The position numbers and the translations under genes are program-made. This document shows, piece by piece, positions 1-7,970 of a stretch of DNA of 64,000 nt (position 1 is the stretch's first letter; the number at the start of each line of letters is the position of its first letter). The DNA is from Fervidibacter canadensis (GTDB lineage Bacteria; Armatimonadota; Fervidibacteria; Fervidibacterales; Fervidibacteraceae). The notes under the pieces were generated by a model, which was given only the letters and a program-made list of their open reading frames with translations, was not told the DNA's origin and searched no databases. Location of the stretch: contig JBGOEJ010000004.1 in the NCBI GenBank assembly GCA_041446545.1, forward strand, positions 105,678 to 169,677, in the 5' to 3' direction.

Positions 1-77
1 GTATCCGACCCAAGTGTTTTGAGCGGTTCATTGAACGAGGCATTCGGCTCCCTGCTTCCCTGTTCTATCGGGGCTAA
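1..77 (+). CDS. tadA: TadA/CpaF secretion ATPase, C-terminal tail (partial)
   Basis: Only the last 24 codons are in the window (reading frame starts at base 3, TAA at 75-77). The tail contains CFERFIERGIRLP and ends SLFYRG, which resembles the Arg/Gly-rich C-terminus of CpaF/TadA type II/IV secretion ATPases. The call rests mainly on position: it lies 33 bp before a tadB-tadC pair, exactly where tadA sits in tad loci. The catalytic Walker motifs lie upstream of the window and cannot be checked. Confidence 0.5.
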   Translation, partial: IRPKCFERFIERGIRLPASLFYRG

Positions 78-110
78 AGGGCTGTCCTATCAAAGCGTCG
101 GTGATGCGCG

Positions 111-1157
111 ATGGTGGAAATTGCCCTTTTGGCAGTCGGCGCACTGTGGCTGATGTCTTTGGCTTGGGGCTTTTACCAGTATTTGCAGGAAGCCCGCAAA
201 ATCCCTTTGAGGCTTCGGACTTTGGAAGCGACGACGGGGGAGTTGGAAGGGGTCAACCTTGCCCAGCCCAGTAACGCCAATTTGGATGAGGCGTGGGAAC
301 GGCAAATCCTCAAGACAGCGCCGCCAATGTTTCCGACCCTTCAACGCTATCTGAGCGGAAAGCAATGGATGAGTCGGCTGGAGCAGGAAATTCAAAAAGC
401 CCATGTCTCTTTAGAAGCCAGCAGCCTCGTGGCGATGACCCTTTTGGGGATGGGCTTTGCCTTGGCGGTCACTGCCATCCTTGTCACCTTGTTTGCCCCG
501 ACTGCCTCACCTTTTGCGCGATTGCTTTTGGCACTATTGGCAGCAGGGAGCGTTCCCTTCTTCGTCTTGCAATGGTTGCGATACTGTCAACGGCGTTTCC
601 TTCGTCGGGTGGAACTCATTTTGCCTGACACCCTCAGTCTGCTCGCCAACACCTTGCGGGCAGGGATGGGATTTCAGCAAGCGTTGGAGATCGCCTCCCG
701 GGAGGGGTTGTCGCCCTTGAAGGAGGAATTTGCGGCTGTCACCCGTTCCCTGACTTTGGGGGTAACGATAGAGGAAGCCTTAGAGGCGTTGATGCAGCGA
801 GTTCCCAGCCCTGAATTGCAACTGGCGTTGGTGGCAGCGTTAGTGCAACGAGAGGTCGGCGGGAGTTTGGCGCAAGTGTTTGAGACGGCGGCAGTGACCG
901 TCCGTCGCCGCTTGCAAGCCCGCCGTGAGTTGCAAGCGGAAACGGCGCTTCCTCGCCTTAGCGCCATCGCTTTAGCCTTTGGCTTGCCCCTTTTCATGTT
1001 CGTCGCCATCAACCTCGTCACTTATCTGCAAACCCGTGAAGCGTGGTCGGCACCCATGTTCACTTCCGAGGGACGCTTCTTTTGGGGCATCATCGCCCTC
1101 TTGGAGGTGTGCGGTTGGGTTTGGCTCTCTCAAGTCCTCGCCCGCTTGAGCGAATAA
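111..1157 (+). CDS. tadB: TadB-like type II secretion F-domain inner-membrane protein
   Basis: A 348-residue inner-membrane platform protein of a Tad (Flp) pilus. It has one N-terminal membrane segment (about residues 3-22), a soluble stretch, two hydrophobic segments around 105-155, then the T2SSF signature (ILPDTLSLLANTLRAGMGF, about 170-188) and two C-terminal membrane segments (about 280-300 and 320-340). This is the standard TadB layout and length. TadB and TadC form the membrane platform on which the ATPase drives pilin assembly. It is followed 21 bp downstream by tadC with a strong AAGGAGG site, so the two are surely co-transcribed. Confidence 0.9.
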   Translation: MVEIALLAVGALWLMSLAWGFYQYLQEARKIPLRLRTLEATTGELEGVNLAQPSNANLDEAWERQILKTAPPMFPTLQRYLSGKQWMSRLEQEIQKAHVSLEASSLVAMTLLGMGFALAVTAILVTLFAPTASPFARLLLALLAAGSVPFFVLQWLRYCQRRFLRRVELILPDTLSLLANTLRAGMGFQQALEIASREGLSPLKEEFAAVTRSLTLGVTIEEALEALMQRVPSPELQLALVAALVQREVGGSLAQVFETAAVTVRRRLQARRELQAETALPRLSAIALAFGLPLFMFVAINLVTYLQTREAWSAPMFTSEGRFFWGIIALLEVCGWVWLSQVLARLSE

Positions 1158-1178
1158 CCTGACAAGGAGGGGCGAAAG

Positions 1179-2003
1179 GTGTGGCTGCGTCGGTCGCCGT
1201 TGGAACGGTTGCAGTCTCCTGAAGAAACCCGACGGATTGTTCGTCCGCCTTGGTTGCTGCTGGCGGGGTTGATAGGATGGCGCTTTCCGAAAGGCTATCT
1301 GAACCGCTACCGCTTGCTCGTTCATAGAGCGGGCTTAGTGGGGCGAGTGCTGCCAGAGGAGATCGTCGGGTTCAAATTGCTCTGTGGGCTGGGGGGAGTC
1401 ATTGTCGGTGTTGCCCTGCACTCCTTAGTGGCGCAAGGGTTAGGGCAAGGAGTGGCTTTGCTGGTGCCCTTCCTTGCCGCTTTTGGGGGCTTTTCCTTCC
1501 CTGATTTTTGGCTTCGCCGTCATATCGCCCGACGGCGCCACCAAATTATCCGTGCCCTCCCTGATTTCGTGGATTTGCTGGCGGCGACTGTTTCGGCGGG
1601 ATTGAGTTTGGATGCTGCCATTGACCGCATCGCCCGCCGTTTCCCAGGTCCTTTGGGCGAGGAGTTTCAGCGTTACCTTTGGGAGGTGCAATTGGGACGA
1701 AGGCGGGGGGAAGCCTTGTTGGCGATGGCGGAACGGGTAGACAGCGACGATTTACGGCTATTGGCTGCCGCCCTGACGCAGGCGGACTTGTTCGGCATCC
1801 CTGTCGCCAATGTCCTTCGGGCGCAAGCGGAGGATTTGCGAGACCGCCGCTTCCAACAAGCCCGCGAGCGAGCCCGAAAAGCCCCCCTTTGGATGGTGCC
1901 TGCCATCGCCCTCTTTTTCTGCCCCATCCTCTTTCTGCTCCTCTTTGCTCCGTTGCTCTTACGGTTGCGCGCTTCGGGGTCTTTGAGCGTCTTCGGTTTT
2001 TAG
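1179..2003 (+). CDS. tadC: TadC-like type II secretion F-domain protein
   Basis: A 274-residue partner of TadB. It starts with GTG at 1179, preceded by AAGGAGG at 1164-1170. A hydrophobic region lies at about residues 65-105, the T2SSF signature (LPDFVDLLAATVSAGLSLD) at about 129-147, and a strongly hydrophobic C-terminal segment (FFCPILFLLLFAPLLLRL) near the end. Length and topology fit TadC. The gene is directly downstream of tadB and just upstream of a DUF192 gene, an arrangement seen in other tad loci. The rest of the Tad machinery lies 7.5 kb downstream. Confidence 0.88.
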   Translation: MWLRRSPLERLQSPEETRRIVRPPWLLLAGLIGWRFPKGYLNRYRLLVHRAGLVGRVLPEEIVGFKLLCGLGGVIVGVALHSLVAQGLGQGVALLVPFLAAFGGFSFPDFWLRRHIARRRHQIIRALPDFVDLLAATVSAGLSLDAAIDRIARRFPGPLGEEFQRYLWEVQLGRRRGEALLAMAERVDSDDLRLLAAALTQADLFGIPVANVLRAQAEDLRDRRFQQARERARKAPLWMVPAIALFFCPILFLLLFAPLLLRLRASGSLSVFGF

Positions 2004-2012
2004 CCCATCGGA

Positions 2013-2393
2013 TTGGGGGCGACAGGGTTGTGGTGGGCGAAGGTCATCAACTTGCGGACGGGCAACATCCTTTGTGAGCGGTGTGCCATCGCCACAAGTT
2101 ACTGGCTTCGTCTTCGGGGTTGGATGTTCCGCCGCCACCTTGACCCTGAGGAAGGTTTGCTTCTTGCCCCTGCCATCGGCGGCATCCACACCTTTTTCCT
2201 CGGTTGCCCCATTGATGTCGCCTACATGGATGCCCACTTGAAAGTTGTCGCCCTTTGGCGGGCGATGCCTCCTTGGCGCCTCTGGATTCCTCGGCGTCGG
2301 GATGCGATGATGGTGCTGGAACTGCCTTCGGGAGGGCTTGCCGAAACCCAAGTGGGCGATCAGTTAAAAATCGTCTTGGTCTGCTGGCGGTGA
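2013..2393 (+). CDS. DUF192 family protein
   Basis: A 126-residue protein with the DUF192 pattern: an N-terminal segment with CERCAIATSYWLRLRGWM, then GLLLAPAIGGIHTFFLGCPIDVAYMD cut by a conserved IHTFF motif and the ID.AYMD strand, and a C-terminal Leu-Pro-Gly turn before the last strand. DUF192 proteins are small beta-barrels of unclear function, often encoded beside tad genes in Gram-positives and deep-branching bacteria. The TTG start at 2013 gives a 9-bp gap after tadC; a second TTG at 2028 is possible. It is probably the last gene of this tad operon. Confidence 0.75.
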   Translation: MGATGLWWAKVINLRTGNILCERCAIATSYWLRLRGWMFRRHLDPEEGLLLAPAIGGIHTFFLGCPIDVAYMDAHLKVVALWRAMPPWRLWIPRRRDAMMVLELPSGGLAETQVGDQLKIVLVCWR

Positions 2394-2502
2394 GCCCGTT
2401 ACCATATCCCTGAGCGGTTGTCTAAGCCAATGAGCGAGGTGAAGGGGCTGCCCCGCTCACCTGTCCTCAAAGCCCAAAGGAAAGGGGCAGTCCGTTTGCA
2501 AA

Positions 2503-3327
2503 ATGGAACGCACATCGGTGCTTTCCATGTCTGGGCGAAACATTCACCCGACCGCCGTCGTCAGCAGCAAGGCGGAGTTAGGCGATGGGGTCGTCATCGG
2601 ACCTTATTGCATCGTGGAAGAGGACGCCGTCATCGGCGACGGATGTATCTTAGAGGCGTATGTCGTCGTCAAGCGCTACACCCAACTGGGCTGTTTCAAT
2701 CACATCTACCCAGGCACTGTCTTGGGTGGCGAACCGCAAGACCAAAAGTTCAAAGGCGAACGAAGTTTTTTGATCATCGGCAACCGCAACATCATCCGAG
2801 AACATGTCACCATCCATCGGGCGACCGGGGAAGACCAAGCCACCATCATCGGTAACGATAACCTCATCATGGCTTACTGCCACATCGGACACAACTGTCG
2901 GCTGGGTGACCAAATTTCCATCGCCAGTTATTCGGGCATCAGCGGGCATGCCGTCATTGAGTCCTTCGTCACCATCGGCGGGATGACAGGCATCCACCAG
3001 TTCGTCACTGTCGGCAAACTGGCGATGATTGGGGGCATGTCTAAGGTCGTGCAGGATGTCCCGCCCTTCATGTTAGCGGATGGTCGTCCCGCTAAGGTCG
3101 TCGGGCTCAATGTCGTCGGGCTGCGTCGGGCGATGATCCCCCCCGAAGTCCGTGAGACCCTCCATGAAGCCTATCGCCTGCTCTATCGGGCGAACCTGAA
3201 CACCCGCCAAGCCTTAGAGCAAATTGAGACGGAATTGCCCGAAAGCGAAGAACTTCGCTACCTCGTGGACTTCATCCGTCGTGTCTCTCAGGGTTATCTG
3301 GGACGGCAACGCAACGCCCACCGCTGA
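2503..3327 (+). CDS. lpxA: Acyl-[ACP]--UDP-N-acetylglucosamine O-acyltransferase (LpxA)
   Basis: First enzyme of lipid A synthesis, a cytoplasmic homotrimer that moves an acyl chain from ACP to UDP-GlcNAc. The sequence has hexapeptide repeats typical of a left-handed beta-helix (for example AVVSSKAELGDGVVIGPYC), the LpxA block HVTIHRAT, and AYCHIGHNC containing the expected catalytic His pair (His127 and His130 counted from base 2503). IGGMTGIHQFVTVGKLAMIGG and QDVPPFMLADG follow, with the helical C-terminal domain after that. The ATG at 2527 (MSGRNIHPTAVV) fits family N-termini better than 2503 and may be the true start. The presence of lpxA implies an LPS-type outer membrane. No other lpx gene is in the window. 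Confidence 0.93.
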   Translation: MERTSVLSMSGRNIHPTAVVSSKAELGDGVVIGPYCIVEEDAVIGDGCILEAYVVVKRYTQLGCFNHIYPGTVLGGEPQDQKFKGERSFLIIGNRNIIREHVTIHRATGEDQATIIGNDNLIMAYCHIGHNCRLGDQISIASYSGISGHAVIESFVTIGGMTGIHQFVTVGKLAMIGGMSKVVQDVPPFMLADGRPAKVVGLNVVGLRRAMIPPEVRETLHEAYRLLYRANLNTRQALEQIETELPESEELRYLVDFIRRVSQGYLGRQRNAHR

Positions 3328-3549
3328 AACGGCGGCGAAGGTCGTCAGTCCGCACCGTAAGGACTTTCCAAACGCACTTTCGTTGAAGGGCGTTCCTCTT
3401 TTGAGGCACCATCGGTCTGTCAGCGCTACACTTACCCTCGTGGCTAATAGCCGCTTTCGTGGCGGGGTGTCGTGAAGGCAAAAAAGCGGTGTCGGGTTGG
3501 CAAGGGCGCTCGTTAAGGGGCGAAAGCAACGGTCATGGGGGGATTTCGC

Positions 3550-5397
3550 ATGCCCTTGGCTATCCTGCGCATTTGCCGACTTTCAGCAACTCTTCCCCCC
3601 TGCCCATCGGCTTACCGACAAACCGTTGGGCTCAGCGGCAACTTCGCCCTCCTCTTGCCTTGCCTTCTCTTCTTCTCCTTGCCCTTATCGGCACAACTTG
3701 CACCCTCTGAGCCTGCTCCTTCAGGGGTCGCCGAAAAAGGCACAGTGAATGTTTTGGGCAAAGAGTTTGCTGACTTGCCAATTCTTTGGCGAGACGAACC
3801 CTATGTGCCTGTGGGCGAATGGTTGAAGGGTTTGGGACTTTCTTGGACGGTGCAAGGGAAGGCGCTTGTCCTGCAACTTCCTCAAAGCGGGACGGAACAA
3901 ATGTCGGTGGTCTGGACGGCGGAAACCGTCACCCTTTCCGTCCGTGACCTCTCTGTCAAGGTCGCCCCACTCCTTCAAGCCGATGGGCGATGGTGGTTGC
4001 CTTTAGTAAGTCTCGCCCGTCTGTTGGGACTGCGATGGTTTGTGAACGAAAAGGAGCGTCAAGTCAAACTCCTTGCTGCCCTGCAAAGGGTGCAATTGCG
4101 TCCCATCTCTGTCGGTTGGCTTTTGGAGGTGACAGTGAGTTACCCTCTTCCCTCTCCTCCCCGCCTTCAAACCCTTTCCCAACCAGACCGCGCTTATGCC
4201 GATTTTGACGGCGCTTGCTTAGACCTCTCGGAGGTTTTGCCCTCAGGGATGGACATTTTAATGGGTGTTCGGGTCGGGCAATTCAGTAGCGACCCACCCA
4301 TCGTCCGTGTCGTCGTGGATGCCAAAGAGCCGTTGCGCCTTTATTGCCTCGGTCGTCAGCCAAGCAAAGCAAGGCGGGAAGGTGAGACTTCTTTTGAGCC
4401 ACCTTTTGGAGAACGATGGCTTTTTTTGCTGCAACCAGCTCAACGACGACAACCTTGGTTGGGTGCTATCACGCTGGAAGAAAACTCCTTTCAAAGAGCC
4501 GTCGTTCGCCTTCAGGGTTGGTTTGAGGCTGTCCCGACCCTCACTCAACAAGGCAACCGCTTGATGGTGGAAGTGCCCGCTTTGTTTCTCCTAACGGAAC
4601 GGGACGAGGGACGAGGGACAGGGAGCGGAGAGAAGGGAGGCAGCGAGAAACCATTGCTCCTTGCGCCTTCGGAGGGTGTCATCCAAGACATTGACATCGT
4701 ACCGACGGAACGAGTCACCCGCATCCTCATCCTTTTGCGCGCCCCTCTAAGCGGGCGACTTCACCCATCGGGAGACGAGGCATGGCTTTTGGTCATAGAA
4801 CCTTCTCAAAAGCCTCTTCGGCAACGGCTCATCGTCGTGGACGCTGGGCATGGTGGGACTGACCCGGGCGCTTCGTCGCCTTTCAGCCCTCTCGTGGAAA
4901 AGCAGTTAACTTTGGACATCGCTTTGCGCCTTCGTCGGTTACTTCAGCAGGCGGGTTATCGTGTCCAAATGACCCGTGAAGCGGATGTTTACATCTCCCT
5001 TGCCGAACGGGTCGCTATCGCCAACAAACTGCAAGCGGATGCTTTCGTCAGCGTCCACCTCAACTCGTTCCCTCGTCCCGGCGAGCGCGAGGGCACGGAA
5101 GTTTACTATTGGACGCCTCAAAGTTTTCCCTTGGCGGAAGCCATTTACCGCAACCTGTTGGCGTTGGTAGGGCGCAAGGGCAACGGAGTTCGGCAGCGGC
5201 GCTTTTATGTCATCCATCACACGACGATGCCGTCCGTGTTGGTGGAAGCCTGTTACCTGAACCATCCCGAAGAGGAACGGCTGCTGCGAGACGAAAACTT
5301 TCGGGAGAAAATTGCCCTCGCCATCTTTCGGGGCATCGTGGAATTTTTCGGCGACCGCCAACTCCTTCAACGAGCGCCCAGCGAAATTGGCAGGTAA
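3550..5397 (+). CDS. N-acetylmuramoyl-L-alanine amidase (Amidase_3) with copper-amine-oxidase-like N-terminal domain
   Basis: A secreted or periplasmic peptidoglycan amidase of about 615 residues. An N-terminal hydrophobic signal (NFALLLPCLLFFSLPLSAQ) is followed by a Cu-amine-oxidase-N-like domain (about 70-165, with PYVPVGEWLKGLGLSW and WWLPLVSLARLLGL), then AMIN-like beta segments. The C-terminal catalytic domain (about 430-615) shows all zinc ligands: His in VVDAGHGGTDPG, Glu in VEKQLTLDIA, His in VSVHLNSFP, and the catalytic Glu in VLVEACYLNHPEEE. An in-frame ATG exists at 3535, but GGGGGGA at 3537-3542 is well spaced for ATG 3550, so I place the start there. The next gene, a GerMN protein, begins 49 bp downstream. 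Confidence 0.88.
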   Translation: MPLAILRICRLSATLPPCPSAYRQTVGLSGNFALLLPCLLFFSLPLSAQLAPSEPAPSGVAEKGTVNVLGKEFADLPILWRDEPYVPVGEWLKGLGLSWTVQGKALVLQLPQSGTEQMSVVWTAETVTLSVRDLSVKVAPLLQADGRWWLPLVSLARLLGLRWFVNEKERQVKLLAALQRVQLRPISVGWLLEVTVSYPLPSPPRLQTLSQPDRAYADFDGACLDLSEVLPSGMDILMGVRVGQFSSDPPIVRVVVDAKEPLRLYCLGRQPSKARREGETSFEPPFGERWLFLLQPAQRRQPWLGAITLEENSFQRAVVRLQGWFEAVPTLTQQGNRLMVEVPALFLLTERDEGRGTGSGEKGGSEKPLLLAPSEGVIQDIDIVPTERVTRILILLRAPLSGRLHPSGDEAWLLVIEPSQKPLRQRLIVVDAGHGGTDPGASSPFSPLVEKQLTLDIALRLRRLLQQAGYRVQMTREADVYISLAERVAIANKLQADAFVSVHLNSFPRPGEREGTEVYYWTPQSFPLAEAIYRNLLALVGRKGNGVRQRRFYVIHHTTMPSVLVEACYLNHPEEERLLRDENFREKIALAIFRGIVEFFGDRQLLQRAPSEIGR

Positions 5398-5446
5398 GGG
5401 ACAGCAGGGAAAAGGCAAGGTCGCCAACGAAGGGAGATGCAGAAGG

Positions 5447-5989
5447 ATGCGAAAGAGAGAGGCGACAATGTTTCTCTTGGCTGCAGCGGTGGCTGTCTTT
5501 ACCGCTTTGGCACTCTTCGCCTTGATGCACTTTTCCTTTTCCCGCCAACCTCCGCCAGAGGACGAAAGCGCTGCCAGTGCCACTTTTCAAGTCATCCTTT
5601 GCTATCCTGACCTGAAAAACGACCGCTTAGTGCGCGAGCCGATGGTGTTTGTAGGGATGAGCCGAAAGAGGGTCGTGGAGGAAATCGTCAGGCGGTTGCA
5701 ATCGCCTCCCGCCGGGCTTGACCCTGCCTTGCCGCCTTCTGTAAGGTTGCAATCGGTTCAATGGCAAGGGACGACGCTGGTCTTGGACTTTGATGCTGCC
5801 TTGACCGACCCGCAGTTTTGGCAAGGGAGCGAAGTCGCCCACCTGCGCTTGCAAGCCCTTGTCCATTCCCTCACTTCTCTGCCGCAGGTGCAACGGGTGC
5901 AGTTAACGGTGAACGGTCAACCGCCTGAACCGTTGGGAGGGCACGAAGAAGTGAGTGAACCGCTCCCTCCTGACCCTTCCTTGCGTTGA
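5447..5989 (+). CDS. GerMN domain membrane-anchored protein
   Basis: A 180-residue protein with one N-terminal membrane anchor (MFLLAAAVAVFTALALFAL) and a GerMN (sporulation/spore germination) domain. The domain signature is clear: RLQSPPAGLDPALPP, LVLDFDAALTD, then LRLQALVHSLTSLPQVQRVQ and LTVNGQPPEPLGGH. The frame is open from 5312, inside the amidase gene, but AGGGAG at 5430-5435 supports ATG 5447. GerMN domains often accompany Amidase_3 enzymes in envelope proteins of both spore formers and non-spore formers, so a role in cell-wall remodelling together with the upstream amidase is the best inference. Sporulation is not implied. Confidence 0.8.
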   Translation: MRKREATMFLLAAAVAVFTALALFALMHFSFSRQPPPEDESAASATFQVILCYPDLKNDRLVREPMVFVGMSRKRVVEEIVRRLQSPPAGLDPALPPSVRLQSVQWQGTTLVLDFDAALTDPQFWQGSEVAHLRLQALVHSLTSLPQVQRVQLTVNGQPPEPLGGHEEVSEPLPPDPSLR

Positions 5990-6020
5990 AGGTGTCGGCT
6001 TCCTGCGGCGGTTGGAGCGG

Positions 6021-6761
6021 TTAGCAAGGCGACGGGCTATTAGCCTCAAAGTTGCAACTACCCTTTTGTTGCCTCCCTTGCAGGAGGGCTTCAGCGAGGA
6101 GCAAGTCAGCGGGATAAGTGACCTTCAAGTTGGTCGGTTCGCCCATGACCAAACGGATGGGTGCGCCCATCCGTTCTACGAGCGTCGCATCATCGGTGGC
6201 GGTAAAGCCATCGGAAAGGGCTTTTTCGTGGGCGGCAAGTAAAAGGTCGGCAGCAAAGACTTGAGGCGTCTGCGCCAGCCAAATTTGTTGGCGATCCAAG
6301 GTCTCGGCGATGAGCACGCCGTCCAAAGAGCGCTTGACCGTATCGGGACAAGGCAAGGCAGCGATGGCGGCGCTGCCGATTTCCCTCGCTGCTTCCCAGA
6401 CGGCGATGAGCAATGCCGGTGTCACTAAAGGGCGGGCGGCGTCGTGGACGATGACCCATTCGGTCCCTGAGGGCAATGCTTGCAAGCCCCTCCAAACTGA
6501 TTGCTGGCGGTCTTCGCCACCTTCTACCAGCCAAACAGGTTTGCACAGGGCAAGGGCTTGACAACATCGTTCAAACTCCGAGCGGTGAGAAGATGGGACG
6601 ACCAAGACGATACCATCCACGATAGGCGTTTGCTCCAACGCTTCCATCACCCAACCGACCATCGGCTTACCAGCAATGGTCACCAACGCTTTGGGCACAT
6701 CCTTTGTCCCGCTTTTAAGCCTTTTGCCCAGACCGGCGGCGGGGACTACCGAAATCGTCAT
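6021..6761 (-). CDS. ispD: 2-C-methyl-D-erythritol 4-phosphate cytidylyltransferase
   Basis: Third enzyme of the MEP isoprenoid pathway; it makes CDP-ME from MEP and CTP in the cytoplasm. The nucleotidyltransferase signature VVPAAGLGKRLKSGTKDVPKAL starts near residue 5. Later landmarks are VLVVPSSHRSEFE, the GGEDRQQSVWRGLQAL block, HDAARPLVTPALL, TPQVFAADLLLAAH, and GFTATDDATLVE, all in IspD order. An upstream in-frame start at 6794 exists, but ATG at 6759-6761 gives the normal N-terminus. The gene still overlaps the 3' end of the PIN-TRAM gene by 47 bp, so translation is probably coupled. ispF is not adjacent. Confidence 0.9.
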   Translation of the reverse strand: MTISVVPAAGLGKRLKSGTKDVPKALVTIAGKPMVGWVMEALEQTPIVDGIVLVVPSSHRSEFERCCQALALCKPVWLVEGGEDRQQSVWRGLQALPSGTEWVIVHDAARPLVTPALLIAVWEAAREIGSAAIAALPCPDTVKRSLDGVLIAETLDRQQIWLAQTPQVFAADLLLAAHEKALSDGFTATDDATLVERMGAPIRLVMGEPTNLKVTYPADLLLAEALLQGRQQKGSCNFEANSPSPC

Positions 6762-7947
6762 CAAAAGGGTCACCACCTTCCACCTTGACGACATTGCGTC
6801 GGACGACTTCTTTGAAATCGCCGAAAATCATCTTGCCGACGGGCGATTGAAGGACGCTGGTGACTTTAATCTTGACCTCATGCCCCAAGTAATTTCGCCC
6901 CCGCTCCACGACGACCATCGTCCCATCGTCTAAGTAGCCGACACCTTGCCCTGGCTCTTTGCCCGCTCGTTGCAAGACGACGGTCAATTCTTCGCCGGGC
7001 AGGACGACGGGTTTGAGGGCGGTCGCCAGTTCGTTGACGCAAAGGACAGGCATACCTTGCAGTTCGGCGATTTTTTGCAGGTTGTTATCGTTGGTGACGA
7101 TGGCAGCCCCCAATTCCTTTGCCAACCGCACTAATTTCAAATCCGTCGTCGGCGCTGATTCCACTTCAGGGCTGAAAGTGTCGATGACTTCCACGACGGT
7201 GTCGGGCAAACTCTTTAGCGTCTCCAACACCGCCAAGCCTCGTCGTCCTCGTGCCCGCCGCAGTTCATCTTCCGAGTCAGCAATCATTTGCAGTTCGTTT
7301 AACACAAACGACGGCACGAGCAAGCGTCCTTCAATGAACCCTGTGCGGACGATGTCGGCGAGGCGTCCGTCAATGATGACGGAAGTGTCCAGCACTTTAT
7401 CCCGACTTTTGGGCATTCGGTGGTTAGAAGCGACGGTTTCTTGAGCACCCCGAAGCATTTGGGCAATTTGAGGGAAGGACAGGGAAATCGCATCCCGCAC
7501 CCTCAGCAAAGTGTGGACGGCGAAGTAGACGATGACCAAAGTGATCGCTAAAGTCAAAGCCAACAAGGGCAAGGGAGGGACTCGTCCCCACACCAACATC
7601 ATCGGCACCAGCAAGACCAAATACGCCAGCGCCAATCCCAACATCGCCCCAAAGAGCGCCGCGATTTTGTCTACGGGAGAGAGGGCTTCCAAAGTTTCCC
7701 AAAGCGACCAAAGGCGTTGGGTGAACCAACTGCCCAAAAGGAATGCCGTCAAAACGCCAATCATCACAAAGCCCAAGTCCACCAAAAATTGCTGCTGGGC
7801 GGAAAGTTTGCCTTGAAAGTAAAGGCGCTGAAGGGTCTGGGTGTAATAGTTCGCCGCCACGCTCCCCAGCCAACCCAAGGCAAAGGCTAAAGCGGTCGTG
7901 GTGGTGACGAAAAAGAGGCGATAACCCCATTGCTGCCAGTTGTTCAT
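6715..7947 (-). CDS. PIN and TRAM domain integral membrane protein (YacL-like)
   Basis: A 410-residue protein with four predicted N-terminal membrane helices (about residues 10-30, 55-75, 95-120, 125-145), then a PIN nuclease domain opening with LDTSVIIDGRLADI (first Asp pair) and continuing through LNELQMIADSEDELRRARGRRG and AKELGAAIVTNDNNLQKIAEL. A C-terminal TRAM domain (GQGVGYLDDGTMVVVERGRNY, interrupted here, then VTSVLQSPVGKMIFG) follows. This is the B. subtilis YacL architecture, an RNA-associated membrane PIN protein of unclear substrate. It lies 23 bp after radA and overlaps ispD, matching the radA-disA-yacL-ispD order of many bacteria but without disA. Confidence 0.88.
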   Translation of the reverse strand: MNNWQQWGYRLFFVTTTTALAFALGWLGSVAANYYTQTLQRLYFQGKLSAQQQFLVDLGFVMIGVLTAFLLGSWFTQRLWSLWETLEALSPVDKIAALFGAMLGLALAYLVLLVPMMLVWGRVPPLPLLALTLAITLVIVYFAVHTLLRVRDAISLSFPQIAQMLRGAQETVASNHRMPKSRDKVLDTSVIIDGRLADIVRTGFIEGRLLVPSFVLNELQMIADSEDELRRARGRRGLAVLETLKSLPDTVVEVIDTFSPEVESAPTTDLKLVRLAKELGAAIVTNDNNLQKIAELQGMPVLCVNELATALKPVVLPGEELTVVLQRAGKEPGQGVGYLDDGTMVVVERGRNYLGHEVKIKVTSVLQSPVGKMIFGDFKEVVRRNVVKVEGGDPFDDDFGSPRRRSGQKA

Positions 7948-7970
7948 CGCCGTCTAAACCCTCCTTCGGC

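Noticed and set aside
3328..3549. Intergenic region before the amidase gene as a promoter
   Set aside because: TTGAGG (3401) and TACACT (3427) are 20 bp apart, outside the normal spacing; not strong enough to list.
4939..5583. 214-codon minus-strand frame across the amidase/GerMN genes
   Set aside because: Covers well-supported plus-strand catalytic motifs; no ribosome site or recognisable protein.
5447..5989. GerMN gene as evidence that the organism forms spores
   Set aside because: The GerMN domain is common in non-spore-forming bacteria and no other sporulation gene is in the window.
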